Assembly (NCBI RefSeq): GCF_000280495.2
Contig: NZ_CP018016.1
Span: forward strand, 1 to 64,000
Length of the DNA stretch: 64,000 nucleotides
Origin: Kosakonia radicincitans DSM 16656
Lineage (GTDB): Bacteria > Pseudomonadota > Gammaproteobacteria > Enterobacterales > Enterobacteriaceae
Direction of reading: 5' to 3'
Part shown: positions 42,317 through 52,674 of the stretch, one piece after another
Layout of the letters: each line of letters begins with the position of its first letter
How positions within the stretch are numbered: the first letter of the stretch is position 1
The notes under the pieces: generated by a model
What the model was told of the DNA's origin: nothing
The model's database searches: none
The model's input: the letters and a program-made list of their open reading frames with translations, nothing else
Made by a program: the position numbers and the translations under genes

Positions 42317-42370
42317 TTAGCAAACTTATGACATTGATTTGCCATAAATTTGCTAATGACAATTTGCTAT
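42317..42370. promoter_or_regulatory. Repeated ATTTGC motifs upstream of the ABC operon
   Basis: ATTTGC occurs at 42337, 42348 and 42362, and TTAGCAAA (42317-42324) is the exact inverse of TTTGCTAA (42349-42356). The cluster lies about 100 bases before the binding-protein start and may be an operator; no regulator can be named. Confidence 0.4.
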
Positions 42371-42467
42371 AAGCCAGATTTTTTCGTTGTTAGACAGGGT
42401 GCGGTGCGGCTTTTATCGTTCGTCATGATTTGTAAATTCCACGCAATCATTTGATGAGGGAGCAATT

Positions 42468-44171
42468 TTGTCCAGCTTACTGAATAGCTTAAAAACAAAA
42501 CCCACGCGCTTTACTCTGGCGCTGAAAATCGCGTTACTCAGCAGTGTGGTGGCTTTCTCTTCAGCCTCTTTCGCCGATGAACCCTTAAAAGAGGGTATTA
42601 CGCCAGCCACTGATGCCAGCCAAATTCCGGCGGCGGCTAAGCTGCGTAAAGACACGGTGGTGGCAGGCATCTCTGAACCGCAGGGTATTTTTAACCCCTA
42701 TTTCTTTGTTAACGGCTGGGACGAAAACGTCACCAACGTGATTTTCTCACGCCTGATCGACTGGGATAGCCACGGCAATCTGGTGCCTGGCCTGGCGGAA
42801 AGCTGGAGCGTCAGCCCGGACAACAAGGTCTACACCATTAAGCTGCGCCCGAACCTGACTTTCAGCGACGGTTCGCCGCTGACTGCCGAAGACGTGGCGT
42901 TTACCCTGACCGTGCTGTATGACCCGAAATATGATGGCGATACTGACATCACCCTCGCCAATATTGCGGGCGGCGCGGAGTATAAAGCCGGAAAAGCCGA
43001 TAGCGTCAGCGGCCTGAAAGTGATCGACCCGCTGACCTTACAGGTCACCACCACGCAGCCAGGCGCGACTACGCTGGCGAAAATCGGCGGCCCGGTGCTG
43101 TCGAAAGCGTATTACGGTAAAGAGTATCAGCGCGGTAACCTCGATTATCTGCGCACGTTGCACGGTAAACCGCTGGGTAACGGGCCATATGTCTATGAAA
43201 AATACATTCCGGGCCAGGAGATTCGTTTCCACGCCAACACCCATTTCTACCGTGGCACACCGCCAACGCCGCGCTTTATCTATCGCGTAACCAACCCATC
43301 CACCAACTTCCAGTTGTTCCAGACCGGCGAAACCGATTACGACTCGTTCACTTCGCGCCCGGATGATATCGAACAACTGAAAATGCTGGGCTTCGCCAAT
43401 ATCAACCTGTTTGGCTCCAGCGACTACAGCAAAGTGGAGTTCAACGTGCGCCGCCCGGCGTTGCAGGACGTGAAAGTGCGCCAGGCGCTGATTTACGGCC
43501 TTGACCGCCAGAAGCTGATCGATGTGGTTTATCAGGGCTACGGCAAAGTGGCGATTGAACCTATTGCCCCGATTTCATGGGCGTATAACACCGACGGCGT
43601 GAACCCGTACAAATTCGACCCGGCACAGGCGAAGAAACTACTCGATGAAGCGGGCTGGAAACCGGGGCCGGATGGCATCCGCGTGAAAGACGGTAAACGT
43701 CTGGAGCTGACGCTGCTGGTGAGCAAGAAAGTGCTGAACGATGCGCTGATCCCCATTGCCAAAGAGAACTGGCAGCAGATTGGCGTGCTGCTGAAACCGC
43801 AGGTGGTGGATTTCAACGCCCTGATGGCGCAGCGTAAAGCGGGCAACTATGACCTGGCCTCTTTCAGCACCAGCACGCTCAACGATCCGCATGATGGCGT
43901 GTGGGATTACTACAGCACGGAAGCGAAAGAGTCCGGCTATAACAATCCGCAGGTTGATAAGCTGATCAACGAAGGTAATGCGGTGCTCGATGTGGAAAAA
44001 CGCAAACCGATTTATCACCAGCTGTATAAAGTGCTGGCGGACGATCCACCGGCGATTCTGCTGGGTAACCGCGAGATTTTGTCGGCCAGCAGCGCCCGCG
44101 TCACCGGCTTTAAGCCGGATATTTACAACGGACTGACCGGTAGCCTGCCGGATGTGAAAATCGTCAAGTAA
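42468..44171 (+). CDS. ABC importer substrate-binding protein, family 5
   Basis: A 567-residue periplasmic binding protein of the peptide/nickel/opine class (SBP_bac_5), with a signal peptide ending SSASFA before DEP and the family stretch LIDWDSHGNLVPGLAESWSV. It delivers its ligand, probably a peptide or related compound, to the two permeases that follow. Start TTG 42468 has GAGGGA seven bases upstream, and no in-frame ATG occurs nearby. It heads a five-gene operon. Confidence 0.9.
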   Translation: MSSLLNSLKTKPTRFTLALKIALLSSVVAFSSASFADEPLKEGITPATDASQIPAAAKLRKDTVVAGISEPQGIFNPYFFVNGWDENVTNVIFSRLIDWDSHGNLVPGLAESWSVSPDNKVYTIKLRPNLTFSDGSPLTAEDVAFTLTVLYDPKYDGDTDITLANIAGGAEYKAGKADSVSGLKVIDPLTLQVTTTQPGATTLAKIGGPVLSKAYYGKEYQRGNLDYLRTLHGKPLGNGPYVYEKYIPGQEIRFHANTHFYRGTPPTPRFIYRVTNPSTNFQLFQTGETDYDSFTSRPDDIEQLKMLGFANINLFGSSDYSKVEFNVRRPALQDVKVRQALIYGLDRQKLIDVVYQGYGKVAIEPIAPISWAYNTDGVNPYKFDPAQAKKLLDEAGWKPGPDGIRVKDGKRLELTLLVSKKVLNDALIPIAKENWQQIGVLLKPQVVDFNALMAQRKAGNYDLASFSTSTLNDPHDGVWDYYSTEAKESGYNNPQVDKLINEGNAVLDVEKRKPIYHQLYKVLADDPPAILLGNREILSASSARVTGFKPDIYNGLTGSLPDVKIVK

Positions 44172-44216
44172 CACCAACAACTGCCGGGGCTCCCCGGCAG
44201 TTGTCATGAGAAAGCT

Positions 44217-45176
44217 ATGCGAAATTTTATCCTCAGGCGACTGCTGCAAACCCTGCCAATGCTGCTGCTCGCATCACTGATTATTTTTATGCTGTTCGCG
44301 AAAACGCCGGGCGACTTTATCGACGGTAACATTACCCTCACCGCCGCCCGCGCCGCCGAACTGAAAGCCATTTATGGCCTCGATCAACCGCTCTTCACCC
44401 GCTATCTGCACTGGCTCGGCCAGTTGCTGCGCGGCGATTTGGGGTTCTCGCTGCAATACCAAATCCCGGTGAGCCAGCTACTTAACCAGTACATCTGGAA
44501 CTCGTTCCTGCTGGCAAGCGTTGCGCTGGTGTTTTACTGGGGCATCGGGCTGGCGGTGGGCATTGCCTCAGCGCTGAAACCCAATTCGCTGTTCGATCAT
44601 CTGGTCAGCGTGGTGGTATTCGCCGCCATGTCATTCCCGACCTTTTTCCTCTGCCTGTTGCTGATTAAGTGGTTCGCGGTCGATCTGCACTGGTTGCCGG
44701 TGGGCGGCATGACCAACACCGGCAGCGACGATAGCGGCTGGGCGTGGGTGATGCAGGTTGCGGCGCATCTGGTGTTGCCGGTCATGGCGCTGGTGATGTT
44801 GCAGGCGGGCAGCCTGACGCGCTATTTCCGCGCCAGTATGCTGGACGTGGTGAAGATGGATTTTATCCGCACCGCGCGCGCCAAAGGTCTGCGCGAACGC
44901 ACAGTGATCCTCAAACACGCGCTGCGCAATGCGCTACTGCCGATCATCACCCTGCTCGGTTTTGAGCTGCCAGGGTTGTTTTCCGGCGCGATCATCACCG
45001 AAAAGGTGTTTAACTGGCCGGGTGCGGGGCATATCCATATTGATTCGCTGGCCGCCCGAGATTATCCGGTGCTGATGGGGTTCACTCTGTTTCTGGCGGT
45101 ATTAACCATTGTTGGCAACCTGATTGCCGATGTGCTGTACGCGTGGGCCGACCCGCGTATTCGCGTGAGGTCGTGA
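44217..45176 (+). CDS. ABC importer permease, DppB/OppB type
   Basis: A 319-residue inner-membrane permease with about six helices, the N-terminal MRNFILRRLLQTLPMLLL typical of DppB/OppB proteins, and the EAA-type loop (ARAKGLRERTVILKHALRNA) that contacts the ATPases. Its stop overlaps the next start (TGATG). Confidence 0.93.
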   Translation: MRNFILRRLLQTLPMLLLASLIIFMLFAKTPGDFIDGNITLTAARAAELKAIYGLDQPLFTRYLHWLGQLLRGDLGFSLQYQIPVSQLLNQYIWNSFLLASVALVFYWGIGLAVGIASALKPNSLFDHLVSVVVFAAMSFPTFFLCLLLIKWFAVDLHWLPVGGMTNTGSDDSGWAWVMQVAAHLVLPVMALVMLQAGSLTRYFRASMLDVVKMDFIRTARAKGLRERTVILKHALRNALLPIITLLGFELPGLFSGAIITEKVFNWPGAGHIHIDSLAARDYPVLMGFTLFLAVLTIVGNLIADVLYAWADPRIRVRS

Positions 45177-46123
45177 TGTTCGGTTCCCTTTTCTCAACCA
45201 ATCGCCGCCTGCGCAAGGCGGAAATTCCGGCGCTGGCGCAGGCCACGCCCTCTCCGTGGCGCCAGGCGTGGAAAGCGCTGCGCCACAATCATATCGCGAT
45301 GCTGTGCCTGGTTCTGCTGGTGGTCATGACCATCTGGTGCGTGCTGGGGCCGGTGTGGTCGCCGTGGAAAGATGACGCCACCGACGCGCTGATGATCAAC
45401 AAACCGCCTGGCGCAGAGCACTGGCTGGGCACCGATTTTCTTGGCCGCGACATCTATACCCGTCTGCTGCTTGCCGGGCGTATCTCGCTGATTATTGGCC
45501 TGCTGACCATGCTGCTTTCGGTGGCGCTGGGCTACCTGCTGGGCGCGATCTCCGGTTATGCCGGCGGCTGGACGGACAAACTGATTATGCGCCTCGCGGA
45601 TCTGGTGATGACGATTCCCAGCCTGCCGCTGCTGATTGTCGCCGGAGCGATGTTGTCAGAGCTCGATTTCTCGTCCGATTCGCGCATCTATATGGTGGTG
45701 GTGATGCTCAGCCTGCTGGAGTGGCCGAAGCTGGCGCGACTGGTGCGCGGGCAAATCCTCTCGCTGCGCGAACGCGATTTTATGCTGGCGACCCAGGTAT
45801 TGGGCCTCTCTTCGCGCCGCCGCCTGTTCGGCCATCTGTTGCCGAACACTATTCCCATTCTGGTGGTGATGGCGACGATGGCGGTGGCGAATGCCATCCT
45901 GATGGAATCTGCGCTCAGCTATCTCGGCCTTGGCGTCGTACCGCCAACGCCCTCATGGGGCAATATGATGGATGCGGCCAACAGCCTGATCGACTTTCAG
46001 CGTCGCCCGTGGCTATGGATGCCGCCGGGTATCGCCATTTTTCTGACCGTCATCGCCATTAACGTGCTGGGTGATGGCCTGCGCGATGCGCTGGATCCGA
46101 AAATGAAACGGAGCCTGAAATGA
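45176..46123 (+). CDS. ABC importer permease, DppC/OppC type
   Basis: A 315-residue permease with an N-terminal OppC-N segment and the EAA loop. ATG 45176 is chosen because it overlaps the previous stop by one base; an in-frame upstream start would run far into the previous gene. The following ATPase gene overlaps by 4 bases. Confidence 0.93.
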   Translation: MFGSLFSTNRRLRKAEIPALAQATPSPWRQAWKALRHNHIAMLCLVLLVVMTIWCVLGPVWSPWKDDATDALMINKPPGAEHWLGTDFLGRDIYTRLLLAGRISLIIGLLTMLLSVALGYLLGAISGYAGGWTDKLIMRLADLVMTIPSLPLLIVAGAMLSELDFSSDSRIYMVVVMLSLLEWPKLARLVRGQILSLRERDFMLATQVLGLSSRRRLFGHLLPNTIPILVVMATMAVANAILMESALSYLGLGVVPPTPSWGNMMDAANSLIDFQRRPWLWMPPGIAIFLTVIAINVLGDGLRDALDPKMKRSLK

Positions 46124-47100
46124 GCGAGCCGCTAATTACCTTTAATAACTTATCCATCTCCTTCGCCAGCGAGCAGGGGCGCGTGCGCGCTGTACAGGAT
46201 GTCTCATTTGCCATTCAGGCCGGGCAAACTATTGGCGTGGTGGGTGAATCCGGCTGCGGCAAAAGCGTTACCGCCATGTCGCTGATGGGGCTGTTACCGC
46301 CGCAGGTTGCGCGTATCGACGGCGGAGAAATCCGCTTTCAGGGCACCGATCTGCTGCGCCTGAAGCCGTCAAAAATGGCCGATCTGCGTGGTAATCAGTT
46401 AGCGATGATCTTTCAGGAGCCGATGACGGCGCTCAACCCGGTGCTGACCATTGGCGAGCAGCTCTGTGAACCGCTGATTCGCCATCGTGGTGAAACGCCA
46501 AAAGCGGCCTGGGCGCATGCCACGCAATTGATCGCCGATGTCGGGCTGGCGCGGGCGGAGAGCCTGATGAGCAGCTATCCGCACCAGCTTTCCGGCGGTA
46601 TGTTGCAGCGCATCATGATTGCCATGGCGCTAAGCTGCCAGCCGAAACTGCTGATTGCCGACGAGCCCACCACGGCGCTGGATGTCACCGTACAGGCGCA
46701 AATCCTGCGTTTACTGCGTGACCAGGCGCGGGCGCAGCAGATGGCGCTGATGCTGATCACCCATGATTTGGGCGTTATCGCGCAGATGGCGGAACACGTC
46801 GTGGTAATGTACGCCGGGCGCATCGTTGAGCACGGTCCGACCGCCGATGTGCTGCGCAACCCACTGCACCCTTATACCAAAGGGCTGATCGCGTCGCGCC
46901 CTGTTCCGGGCGAGCGCCGACGCCGCCTCTATTCCATTCCCGGCCAGGTGCCGGATCTGGCCGAGCTGCCGCCGTACTGCGCGTTCTTCGATCGCTGCGA
47001 ACGTGCCACGGCGCAGTGCCGCGCGGGTATTCCGCCGCTGATCGGGCAAACGCGGCAAGCCGCATGTATTCACAGTGAGTTAGCGGAGCCGGTCGCATGA
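46120..47100 (+). CDS. ABC importer ATPase, DppD/OppD type
   Basis: A 326-residue ATPase with Walker A GESGCGKS, signature LSGGMLQR, Walker [13 protein letters not shown] and the C-terminal oligopeptide/dipeptide extension with Cys-rich CAFFDRC...C that binds an iron-sulfur cluster in some relatives. The start overlaps the previous stop (ATGA). Confidence 0.95.
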   Translation: MSEPLITFNNLSISFASEQGRVRAVQDVSFAIQAGQTIGVVGESGCGKSVTAMSLMGLLPPQVARIDGGEIRFQGTDLLRLKPSKMADLRGNQLAMIFQEPMTALNPVLTIGEQLCEPLIRHRGETPKAAWAHATQLIADVGLARAESLMSSYPHQLSGGMLQRIMIAMALSCQPKLLIADEPTTALDVTVQAQILRLLRDQARAQQMALMLITHDLGVIAQMAEHVVVMYAGRIVEHGPTADVLRNPLHPYTKGLIASRPVPGERRRRLYSIPGQVPDLAELPPYCAFFDRCERATAQCRAGIPPLIGQTRQAACIHSELAEPVA

Positions 47101-48074
47101 GCCAACAATATGTGATTGAAGTGGATGGTCTGAAAAAGCACTTCCCGCTGCGCGACGGGCTGTTTGGTCAGGAAACCGGACAGCTACGCGCCGTGGACGG
47201 CGTCAGTTTTAACATTCGACCCGGCACCATTTTTGGCCTGGTGGGCGAATCCGGCAGCGGTAAAACCACCGTCGGACGCACGCTGCTGGGGCTGTATGAC
47301 AAAACGGCGGGTAGCGTGAAGTATCGCGGTCAGGAGTTGCAGGATCTGACGCCGAAACAGATGCGCGCGCTGCGCCCGAAAATCCAGCTGGTGTTTCAGG
47401 ATCCTTACAGCTCGCTGAATCCGCGCATTCGCATTGGCGATGTGATTGGCGAAGCGATGCTGGAACACAAGCTGTGCAGCAAAGCGGAACTGCGCGATAA
47501 AGTGCTGGAGGTGATGAAAATCTGTGGCCTGGCCCCGCAGCATTACAATCGCTTTCCCCATGAGTTCTCCGGCGGCCAGCGCCAGCGTATCGGCATTGCC
47601 CGCGCGCTGATCCTCAACCCGGATTTTATTATTGCCGACGAACCCATCTCGGCGCTGGATGTCTCCATCCAGGCGCAAATCATTAATCTGTTCTCCGATT
47701 TGCGCGATGAGCATGGCGTCACCTTCCTGTTTATTTCTCACGATCTCGGTGTCGTGGAGCATTTGTGTGATGACGTGGCGGTGATGTATCTGGGGAAACT
47801 GGTGGAAACCGCTAGCCGCGATGCGTTGTTCAGCCAGCCGCTGCACCCTTACACCCAGGCGCTGCTGGCGGCGGTGCCAACGCTCGACCCGGAAAGCGAA
47901 CCCGTGGCGGTGGTGCAGGGGGAAATCCCCGATCCGTCGCGCCCGCCTTCCGGCTGCCGCTTCTCTTCACGCTGCCCGCAGGCAACGGAACGCTGTCGTA
48001 CTGAAATCCCGGAACTGCGTGAAGTGCGCCCCGGCCATCAGGTGGCGTGCCACTGGGTGGAGTCGTGGCAATAA
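47097..48074 (+). CDS. ABC importer ATPase, DppF/OppF type
   Basis: A 325-residue ATPase with Walker A GESGSGKT, signature SGGQRQR, Walker [12 protein letters not shown] and the C-terminal Cys motif [14 protein letters not shown]. It forms the heterodimeric motor with the preceding ATPase. The start overlaps the previous stop by 4 bases. Convergent with the following gene. Confidence 0.95.
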   Translation: MSQQYVIEVDGLKKHFPLRDGLFGQETGQLRAVDGVSFNIRPGTIFGLVGESGSGKTTVGRTLLGLYDKTAGSVKYRGQELQDLTPKQMRALRPKIQLVFQDPYSSLNPRIRIGDVIGEAMLEHKLCSKAELRDKVLEVMKICGLAPQHYNRFPHEFSGGQRQRIGIARALILNPDFIIADEPISALDVSIQAQIINLFSDLRDEHGVTFLFISHDLGVVEHLCDDVAVMYLGKLVETASRDALFSQPLHPYTQALLAAVPTLDPESEPVAVVQGEIPDPSRPPSGCRFSSRCPQATERCRTEIPELREVRPGHQVACHWVESWQ

Positions 48075-48096
48075 AAAAGGGAGGCTTCCGCCTCCC
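48074..48096 (-). terminator. Terminator for the AhpD-like gene
   Basis: GGGAGGC/GCCTCCC with loop GGAA, read leftward, is followed by six T. Rightward it lacks a T run. Confidence 0.82.
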
Positions 48097-48103
48097 GGAT
48101 TGA

Positions 48104-48640
48104 TCAATTCACTTTCGGAAAATCCACCACCGTATCATTGACGCGGTTAATCATATTGGTGAACAGAATCGCGCTGACGGCGCTGATGGTTTCCACCACC
48201 TGGCGATCGTCGAAACCGGCATTGCGAAAGGCGGCAACGGTATCGTCAGCCAGTGTGCCGCGCGTGGTGACCAGCGTTTGCACGAATTTCACCAGCGCAT
48301 CAATGTGCGCATCCTGCGGGTATTCGCCGCGACGCAACTGCCGGGTCTGCTCTTCGCTGTAACCTGCACCTTTTGCTGCCAGTGTGTGGGCGGCCAGGCA
48401 ATAATCACAGCCGCTTGCTTCGCTGACGGCAAGGTTAATGGCTTCACGCTCTTTGGCGCTCAGGCTGCTTTTCGTCAGCATGGCATTATGTTGCAGCGCC
48501 TGGCCCAGCGCCTCCGGCGAGTGGCTGCCGATAGTCAGATAAGCATTCGGCACTTTGCCCATTGCGCGTTTGATGGCAGTAAATAATTCTGCGGCTTTAC
48601 CGGTGGCTTCTTCAGCCTGAATGTGGGTTAAACGGCTCAT
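48104..48640 (-). CDS. AhpD/carboxymuconolactone decarboxylase-like protein
   Basis: A 178-residue protein of the CMD/AhpD family. Cys78 and Cys81 with His85 in SGCDYCLAAHT form the peroxidase-type redox site. Such proteins reduce peroxides or act as thiol-disulfide partners. ATG 48640 is chosen for its conserved start and an upstream GGAGCAA; the frame is open further upstream. It is divergent from a cupin-AraC regulator that probably controls it. Confidence 0.88.
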   Translation of the reverse strand: MSRLTHIQAEEATGKAAELFTAIKRAMGKVPNAYLTIGSHSPEALGQALQHNAMLTKSSLSAKEREAINLAVSEASGCDYCLAAHTLAAKGAGYSEEQTRQLRRGEYPQDAHIDALVKFVQTLVTTRGTLADDTVAAFRNAGFDDRQVVETISAVSAILFTNMINRVNDTVVDFPKVN

Positions 48641-48765
48641 GATTTGCTCCTGTTCAGTGTTAAATGAGGGCCGCTGTGGCGGCGTTGGGCTTATGTTAGG
48701 CTGCGCGGACGGTGTAGAATGCGCCAAATCGTCTCTGTTTTTTGTCTTATCGTCTCAGGGGAAAG

Positions 48766-49671
48766 ATGGATACTCTCAGCCAGATGCTCACCCTGCTTGC
48801 GCCGGTCTGTGCGGTGAATCTTCACTGCCGTTTCGCCGGGCGCTGGCAGGCCGATCACGTTCAACTTGCGCCCGGCGCGGTGCCCTGGCATGTGATCCTG
48901 AAAGGGGAAGCACGGCTGAATGTGGCGGGGAAAATCTATGATGTGCGCGCAGGAGATGTGCTGCTGCTGCCGCACGGCTCGCCGCATCTGTTGCAGGGGC
49001 TGATTGACTGGGGACACCTTGCGCCAGTGGCCAGCCAGTACAACGGCACGCTGACGGAGGTTGTGGCGGAAGGTGAAGGCAGCGCGGTGGAAGTGTTATG
49101 CGGCGAGTTCGATTTTGGCCCGCACAGCGGCTGGCTGTTTGCCCATGAAGTCGATGTTGTCCATTTGCATACCGACGGGCAGCAGGATTTTCCGGAGCTG
49201 CAAACCCTGCTGGCGATGCTGGTGCGTGAAAGCCTGAGTAACCAGCCCGGCGGGGCGAAGATGGTACAAAGCCTGGCGATGTCGTTTTTAACGATGCTGC
49301 TGCGCATTTTACTGGCTGCGCAGGAGCCGCCAGCCGGGCTGTTGCGGTTGATGAGCGATCCGCGCCTCGCGCCTGCGGTACTGGCGGTACTGGCCGAACC
49401 AGCGCAGCCGTGGACGCTGGAGACGCTGGCACAGCGTTGCTTTCTCTCCCGCGCAACTTTCGCCCGCCATTTTTCCCGCTGTTATCACCTGACGCCACAA
49501 AGTTGGCTGACGCAAATCCGCCTTGCGCAGGCCGCGCGTTTGTTGCACCAGCAGCGTGGTCTGACGGTCGATGTCATTGCAGAACGTTGCGGGTTTCTCT
49601 CCCTCTCTTCGTTTTCCCGTGCGTTTAAGCAACGTTACCAGCAAACACCTGCACAATACCGGCGAACATAG
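48766..49671 (+). CDS. Cupin-AraC family transcriptional regulator
   Basis: A 301-residue regulator with an N-terminal cupin-type sensor (about 15-165; VRAGDVLLLPHGSPHLL) and two C-terminal AraC helix-turn-helix motifs (CFLSRATFARHFSRCYHLTP; CGFLSLSSFSRAFKQRY). ATG 48766 follows AGGGGAAAG. It lies head to head with the AhpD-like gene. This pairing resembles RclR/YqhC-type redox or chlorine-stress circuits; the signal is unknown. Confidence 0.88.
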   Translation: MDTLSQMLTLLAPVCAVNLHCRFAGRWQADHVQLAPGAVPWHVILKGEARLNVAGKIYDVRAGDVLLLPHGSPHLLQGLIDWGHLAPVASQYNGTLTEVVAEGEGSAVEVLCGEFDFGPHSGWLFAHEVDVVHLHTDGQQDFPELQTLLAMLVRESLSNQPGGAKMVQSLAMSFLTMLLRILLAAQEPPAGLLRLMSDPRLAPAVLAVLAEPAQPWTLETLAQRCFLSRATFARHFSRCYHLTPQSWLTQIRLAQAARLLHQQRGLTVDVIAERCGFLSLSSFSRAFKQRYQQTPAQYRRT

Positions 49672-49778
49672 CTCACATATTCATGGCAGAAAAAGGTGAA
49701 CAGGACGATGTGATGAAAATCATCATGGATGAACTGTTGGTGATTTCCGGGTTGTATTAAACCCGGTTTACGTTGCAG

Positions 49779-49804
49779 GCCCGGTAAGCGTCGCGCTACC
49801 GGGC
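49779..49804. repeat. REP-like palindrome
   Basis: GCCCGGTA (49779-49786) and TACCGGGC (49797-49804) form an 8-bp hairpin around a GCGTCGCG core, typical of REP units, between convergent genes. Confidence 0.75.
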
Positions 49805-49813
49805 ATAGCGGGG

Positions 49814-50467
49814 TTAGATAAAGGTGAAGATTTCGTCGCGCGGCAGGCGGGATTTCGGCAGGGCGGCGTTGAAGTCTTTATCGCTGCGCACGCCGAGCGA
49901 GACCAGCACCACGCTGGTCAGCCCTTTTTCACGCAGGCCCAGCGACAGATCCAGCGCGCGCTGGTCAAAACCTTCCATTGGCGTGGCGTCAATGCCAAGC
50001 ATTGCCGCGCCCAGCAGCAGGCCGCCTAACGCCAGGTACACCTGTTTCTCCATCCACTGCGGCAGATCGCGCAGTTCGTAGCGATGCATATCGACGTAAG
50101 AACGGCGGCTTTTATCCTGGCCCGCCTGCGCGCCTTCTGCGACAAAGCGGCCATCTTTCTGCTCCTGCGCGAGAACGTTTTGCAGGTGTTTGTCGTCAAT
50201 ATCACTGCGGATGCACAGCGCAATCACATGAGAGGCGTTCAGGACTTTCGGCTCGTTATAGGCAAAAGCGCCGGTGGTGGATTTAGCAATGGCTTCACGC
50301 CCTTGCGCCGTGGAGGCGACAACAAAGTGCCACGGCTGCGAGTTAACGGAGGAGGGGCTGTTTTGCAGCACGTTCAGCAGCGTTTCGATTTTATCCTGCG
50401 GCAGCGTCTGGCCGGGTTCGAATGCTTTTACGGTATGGCGGGCAACGACGGCATCATCAAGGGTCAT
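49814..50467 (-). CDS. NfsB-like oxygen-insensitive nitroreductase
   Basis: A 217-residue flavoprotein matching NfsB in length and in stretches such as SPSSVNSQPWHFVVAS, EGFD and FNAALPKSRLP. It uses FMN and NAD(P)H to reduce nitroaromatics or quinones by two electrons. It is divergent from a LysR regulator that probably controls it. It is likely a paralogue rather than NfsB itself, since the genomic position differs from E. coli nfsB. Confidence 0.88.
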   Translation of the reverse strand: MTLDDAVVARHTVKAFEPGQTLPQDKIETLLNVLQNSPSSVNSQPWHFVVASTAQGREAIAKSTTGAFAYNEPKVLNASHVIALCIRSDIDDKHLQNVLAQEQKDGRFVAEGAQAGQDKSRRSYVDMHRYELRDLPQWMEKQVYLALGGLLLGAAMLGIDATPMEGFDQRALDLSLGLREKGLTSVVLVSLGVRSDKDFNAALPKSRLPRDEIFTFI

Positions 50468-50656
50468 TTTTTCTCTCCTGGTGAAAATATGAACAAATCA
50501 GGGACGGTACTGTTGATTGCAGCGAGCATAAACGCAAAACATAACCAGATAAATCGGTGTAAAAAGGCAGCACTTTCACTCGAGGAGTGAAAATAACATT
50601 TCCCGCCACAGGGTTTTCTGGCAAAACAGAAGGGTTTTTGCGCTACGGGAGCCACC

Positions 50657-51592
50657 ATGATTCGCCTGGAAGATGTCACGCTGTTTGTTCGCTCGGCCAT
50701 GCTGGGCAGTTTTTCCAATGCTGCGCGGGAAGCCGGATTACTGCCGGGCCAGGTCAGCGCCGCCGTCAACCGGCTAGAGCGCGATCTGGATAAGCGCCTG
50801 TTTGTGCGCTCAACGCGCAGCCTGCGTCTGACCGCGGAAGGAGAAAAATATCTGCCCTTCGCCCAGGAGATGCTGGAAGTGGTGCAGGCGGGCGCTGAAA
50901 GCTTGCACAGCGGCGATAACGAGATCCGTGGCGAATTGCGCGTTGCCGTTCCTTCGGACATTGGCCGCAATGTCTTGCTGCCGTTGATCACCCGTTTTTG
51001 CCAGCAGTACCCGAAAATTTCGCTGCGCCTGTCGCTTTCCGATCAGGTAAGCGATGTCTTTCGCGATCCGGTGGACATCGCCATTCGCTACGGCGTGCTG
51101 GATAACAGCAGCTATGTCGCGCTGCCGGTGGCCGAGGATAATCGACGGGTGCTGGCCGCTTCCCCTGATTATCTGGCACAACACGGTCGCCCCAAAACGC
51201 TGGATGAAGTGGTGAATCACCACTGTCTGTTATTCACCATGAACAACCAGGTGTATGACAAATGGAGCTTTCCGGAAAACGGCATGCGGCGTCAGCTTAT
51301 TGTTAAAAGCCGTATGTTGTGTGATGACGCGGATATTGCCCGCCGCTGGGCGCTGGACGGAATGGGCATCGTCTATAAATCATGGATCGACATCAGCGCG
51401 GATGTGCTGGCAGGCCGGCTGGAGGTGTTGTTACCGCAACATGCTGGCGAAGCCGCGCCGCTGAATCTGGTGTGCCCGCACCGCAAACAGTTCAACCCGG
51501 CCATTCGCCACCTGCATAGCGTACTGCGCGAAAATCTGCGACCGATCACCGCGTTATTGCAGACGCATCCGGTGTTTAAACCGCACGGATGA
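50657..51592 (+). CDS. LysR-family regulator
   Basis: A 311-residue LysR protein: winged helix at 1-60 (FSNAAREAGLLPGQVSAAVNRLERDL) and an effector-binding domain of the class often near oxidoreductases. It lies between a divergent nitroreductase and a codirectional aldo/keto reductase 80 bases downstream, its likely targets. The effector is unknown. Confidence 0.92.
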   Translation: MIRLEDVTLFVRSAMLGSFSNAAREAGLLPGQVSAAVNRLERDLDKRLFVRSTRSLRLTAEGEKYLPFAQEMLEVVQAGAESLHSGDNEIRGELRVAVPSDIGRNVLLPLITRFCQQYPKISLRLSLSDQVSDVFRDPVDIAIRYGVLDNSSYVALPVAEDNRRVLAASPDYLAQHGRPKTLDEVVNHHCLLFTMNNQVYDKWSFPENGMRRQLIVKSRMLCDDADIARRWALDGMGIVYKSWIDISADVLAGRLEVLLPQHAGEAAPLNLVCPHRKQFNPAIRHLHSVLRENLRPITALLQTHPVFKPHG

Positions 51593-51671
51593 CCAAAAAA
51601 CGCACGGCTCAGCAGGCCAGGATTAAAGTCTTTGCGTAAACAGATACGCTATTTCACGGAGGTATGAGCAA

Positions 51672-52625
51672 ATGGCTTTACGTTCACTGGGTACAACTGG
51701 CTTGCAGATCCCCGCACTGGTTTTTGGCGGCAATGTTTTCGGCTGGACGGTAGATGAAAAGCAGAGCTTCAGCCTGCTGGACGCGCTTTTCGAACGCGGC
51801 TTTACCGCGATTGATACCGCGGATGTCTATTCGGCATGGGCACCGGGCAACAAAGGCGGCGAATCAGAAACCATTATCGGCAAATGGCTGGCGGCGCATC
51901 CGGGCGCGCGCGATAAAGTGACACTCTTTACCAAAGTGGGAGCCGATCTGCGCGAACCGGGTAAAAAAGGGCTTTCCGCCCGCTGGATAGCGCAGGCGGT
52001 TGAGGATTCACTGCGCCGTCTGCAAACCGACTATATCGATCTCTACTTTTCGCACTGGCCGGATAACGACACGCCGTATGAGGAAACCCTTGGCGCGTAT
52101 GAGAAGCTGCTGAAAGCGGGGAAAATCCGCGCCGTCGGCGCGTCGAACCTCAATGCGGAGCAGCTGGCGGAATCGCTAAAAGTGGCGGATGCGAAAGGGT
52201 TGCCGCGCTACCAGGTGTTGCAACCGGAATACAACCTCTACGATCGTTCCGGTTTTGAAGGCGCGTTGCAGAACTTAACGGTGCGGGAGAATATCGGCGT
52301 GGTGACTTACTACAGTCTCGCTTCCGGTTTCCTCTCCGGGAAATACCGCAGCGAAAAAGATCTCAGCCAGAGCCAGCGCGGGCAGGGCATTGCCAAATAC
52401 CTGAATCCACGCGGTTTCGCCATTATTGATGCGCTGGAAACCATTGCTGCAAAACATAACGTAAAACCGGCCGAAGTCGCGCTTGCCTGGCTGATTAACC
52501 AGCCGGGCGTCACCGCGCCGATCGCCAGCGCCACCAACGTTGCCCACGTTGAAAGCTTTGTCACTGCCGTAACGTTAAACCTCTCTGCTGATGAACTGGC
52601 AACCCTGACCAAAGCGGGTGACTGA
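51672..52625 (+). CDS. Aldo/keto reductase
   Basis: A 317-residue TIM-barrel oxidoreductase. The catalytic tetrad is visible: Asp and Tyr in DTADVYSAW, Lys in LFTKVGAD, His in YFSHWPDN. It uses NADPH to reduce aldehydes or ketones; it resembles the YajO/YghZ-like group. GGAGG lies before ATG 51672. Probably in the regulon of the upstream LysR protein. Confidence 0.93.
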   Translation: MALRSLGTTGLQIPALVFGGNVFGWTVDEKQSFSLLDALFERGFTAIDTADVYSAWAPGNKGGESETIIGKWLAAHPGARDKVTLFTKVGADLREPGKKGLSARWIAQAVEDSLRRLQTDYIDLYFSHWPDNDTPYEETLGAYEKLLKAGKIRAVGASNLNAEQLAESLKVADAKGLPRYQVLQPEYNLYDRSGFEGALQNLTVRENIGVVTYYSLASGFLSGKYRSEKDLSQSQRGQGIAKYLNPRGFAIIDALETIAAKHNVKPAEVALAWLINQPGVTAPIASATNVAHVESFVTAVTLNLSADELATLTKAGD

Positions 52626-52674
52626 TCCTCAGAGGCCCGGCGATGGAAAGTGTGCCGGGCCGTGACCTCTTATC

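Noticed and set aside
49683..49760. A 25-codon frame after the AraC-type gene
   Set aside because: No ribosome site and no known relative; more likely chance or a gene remnant.
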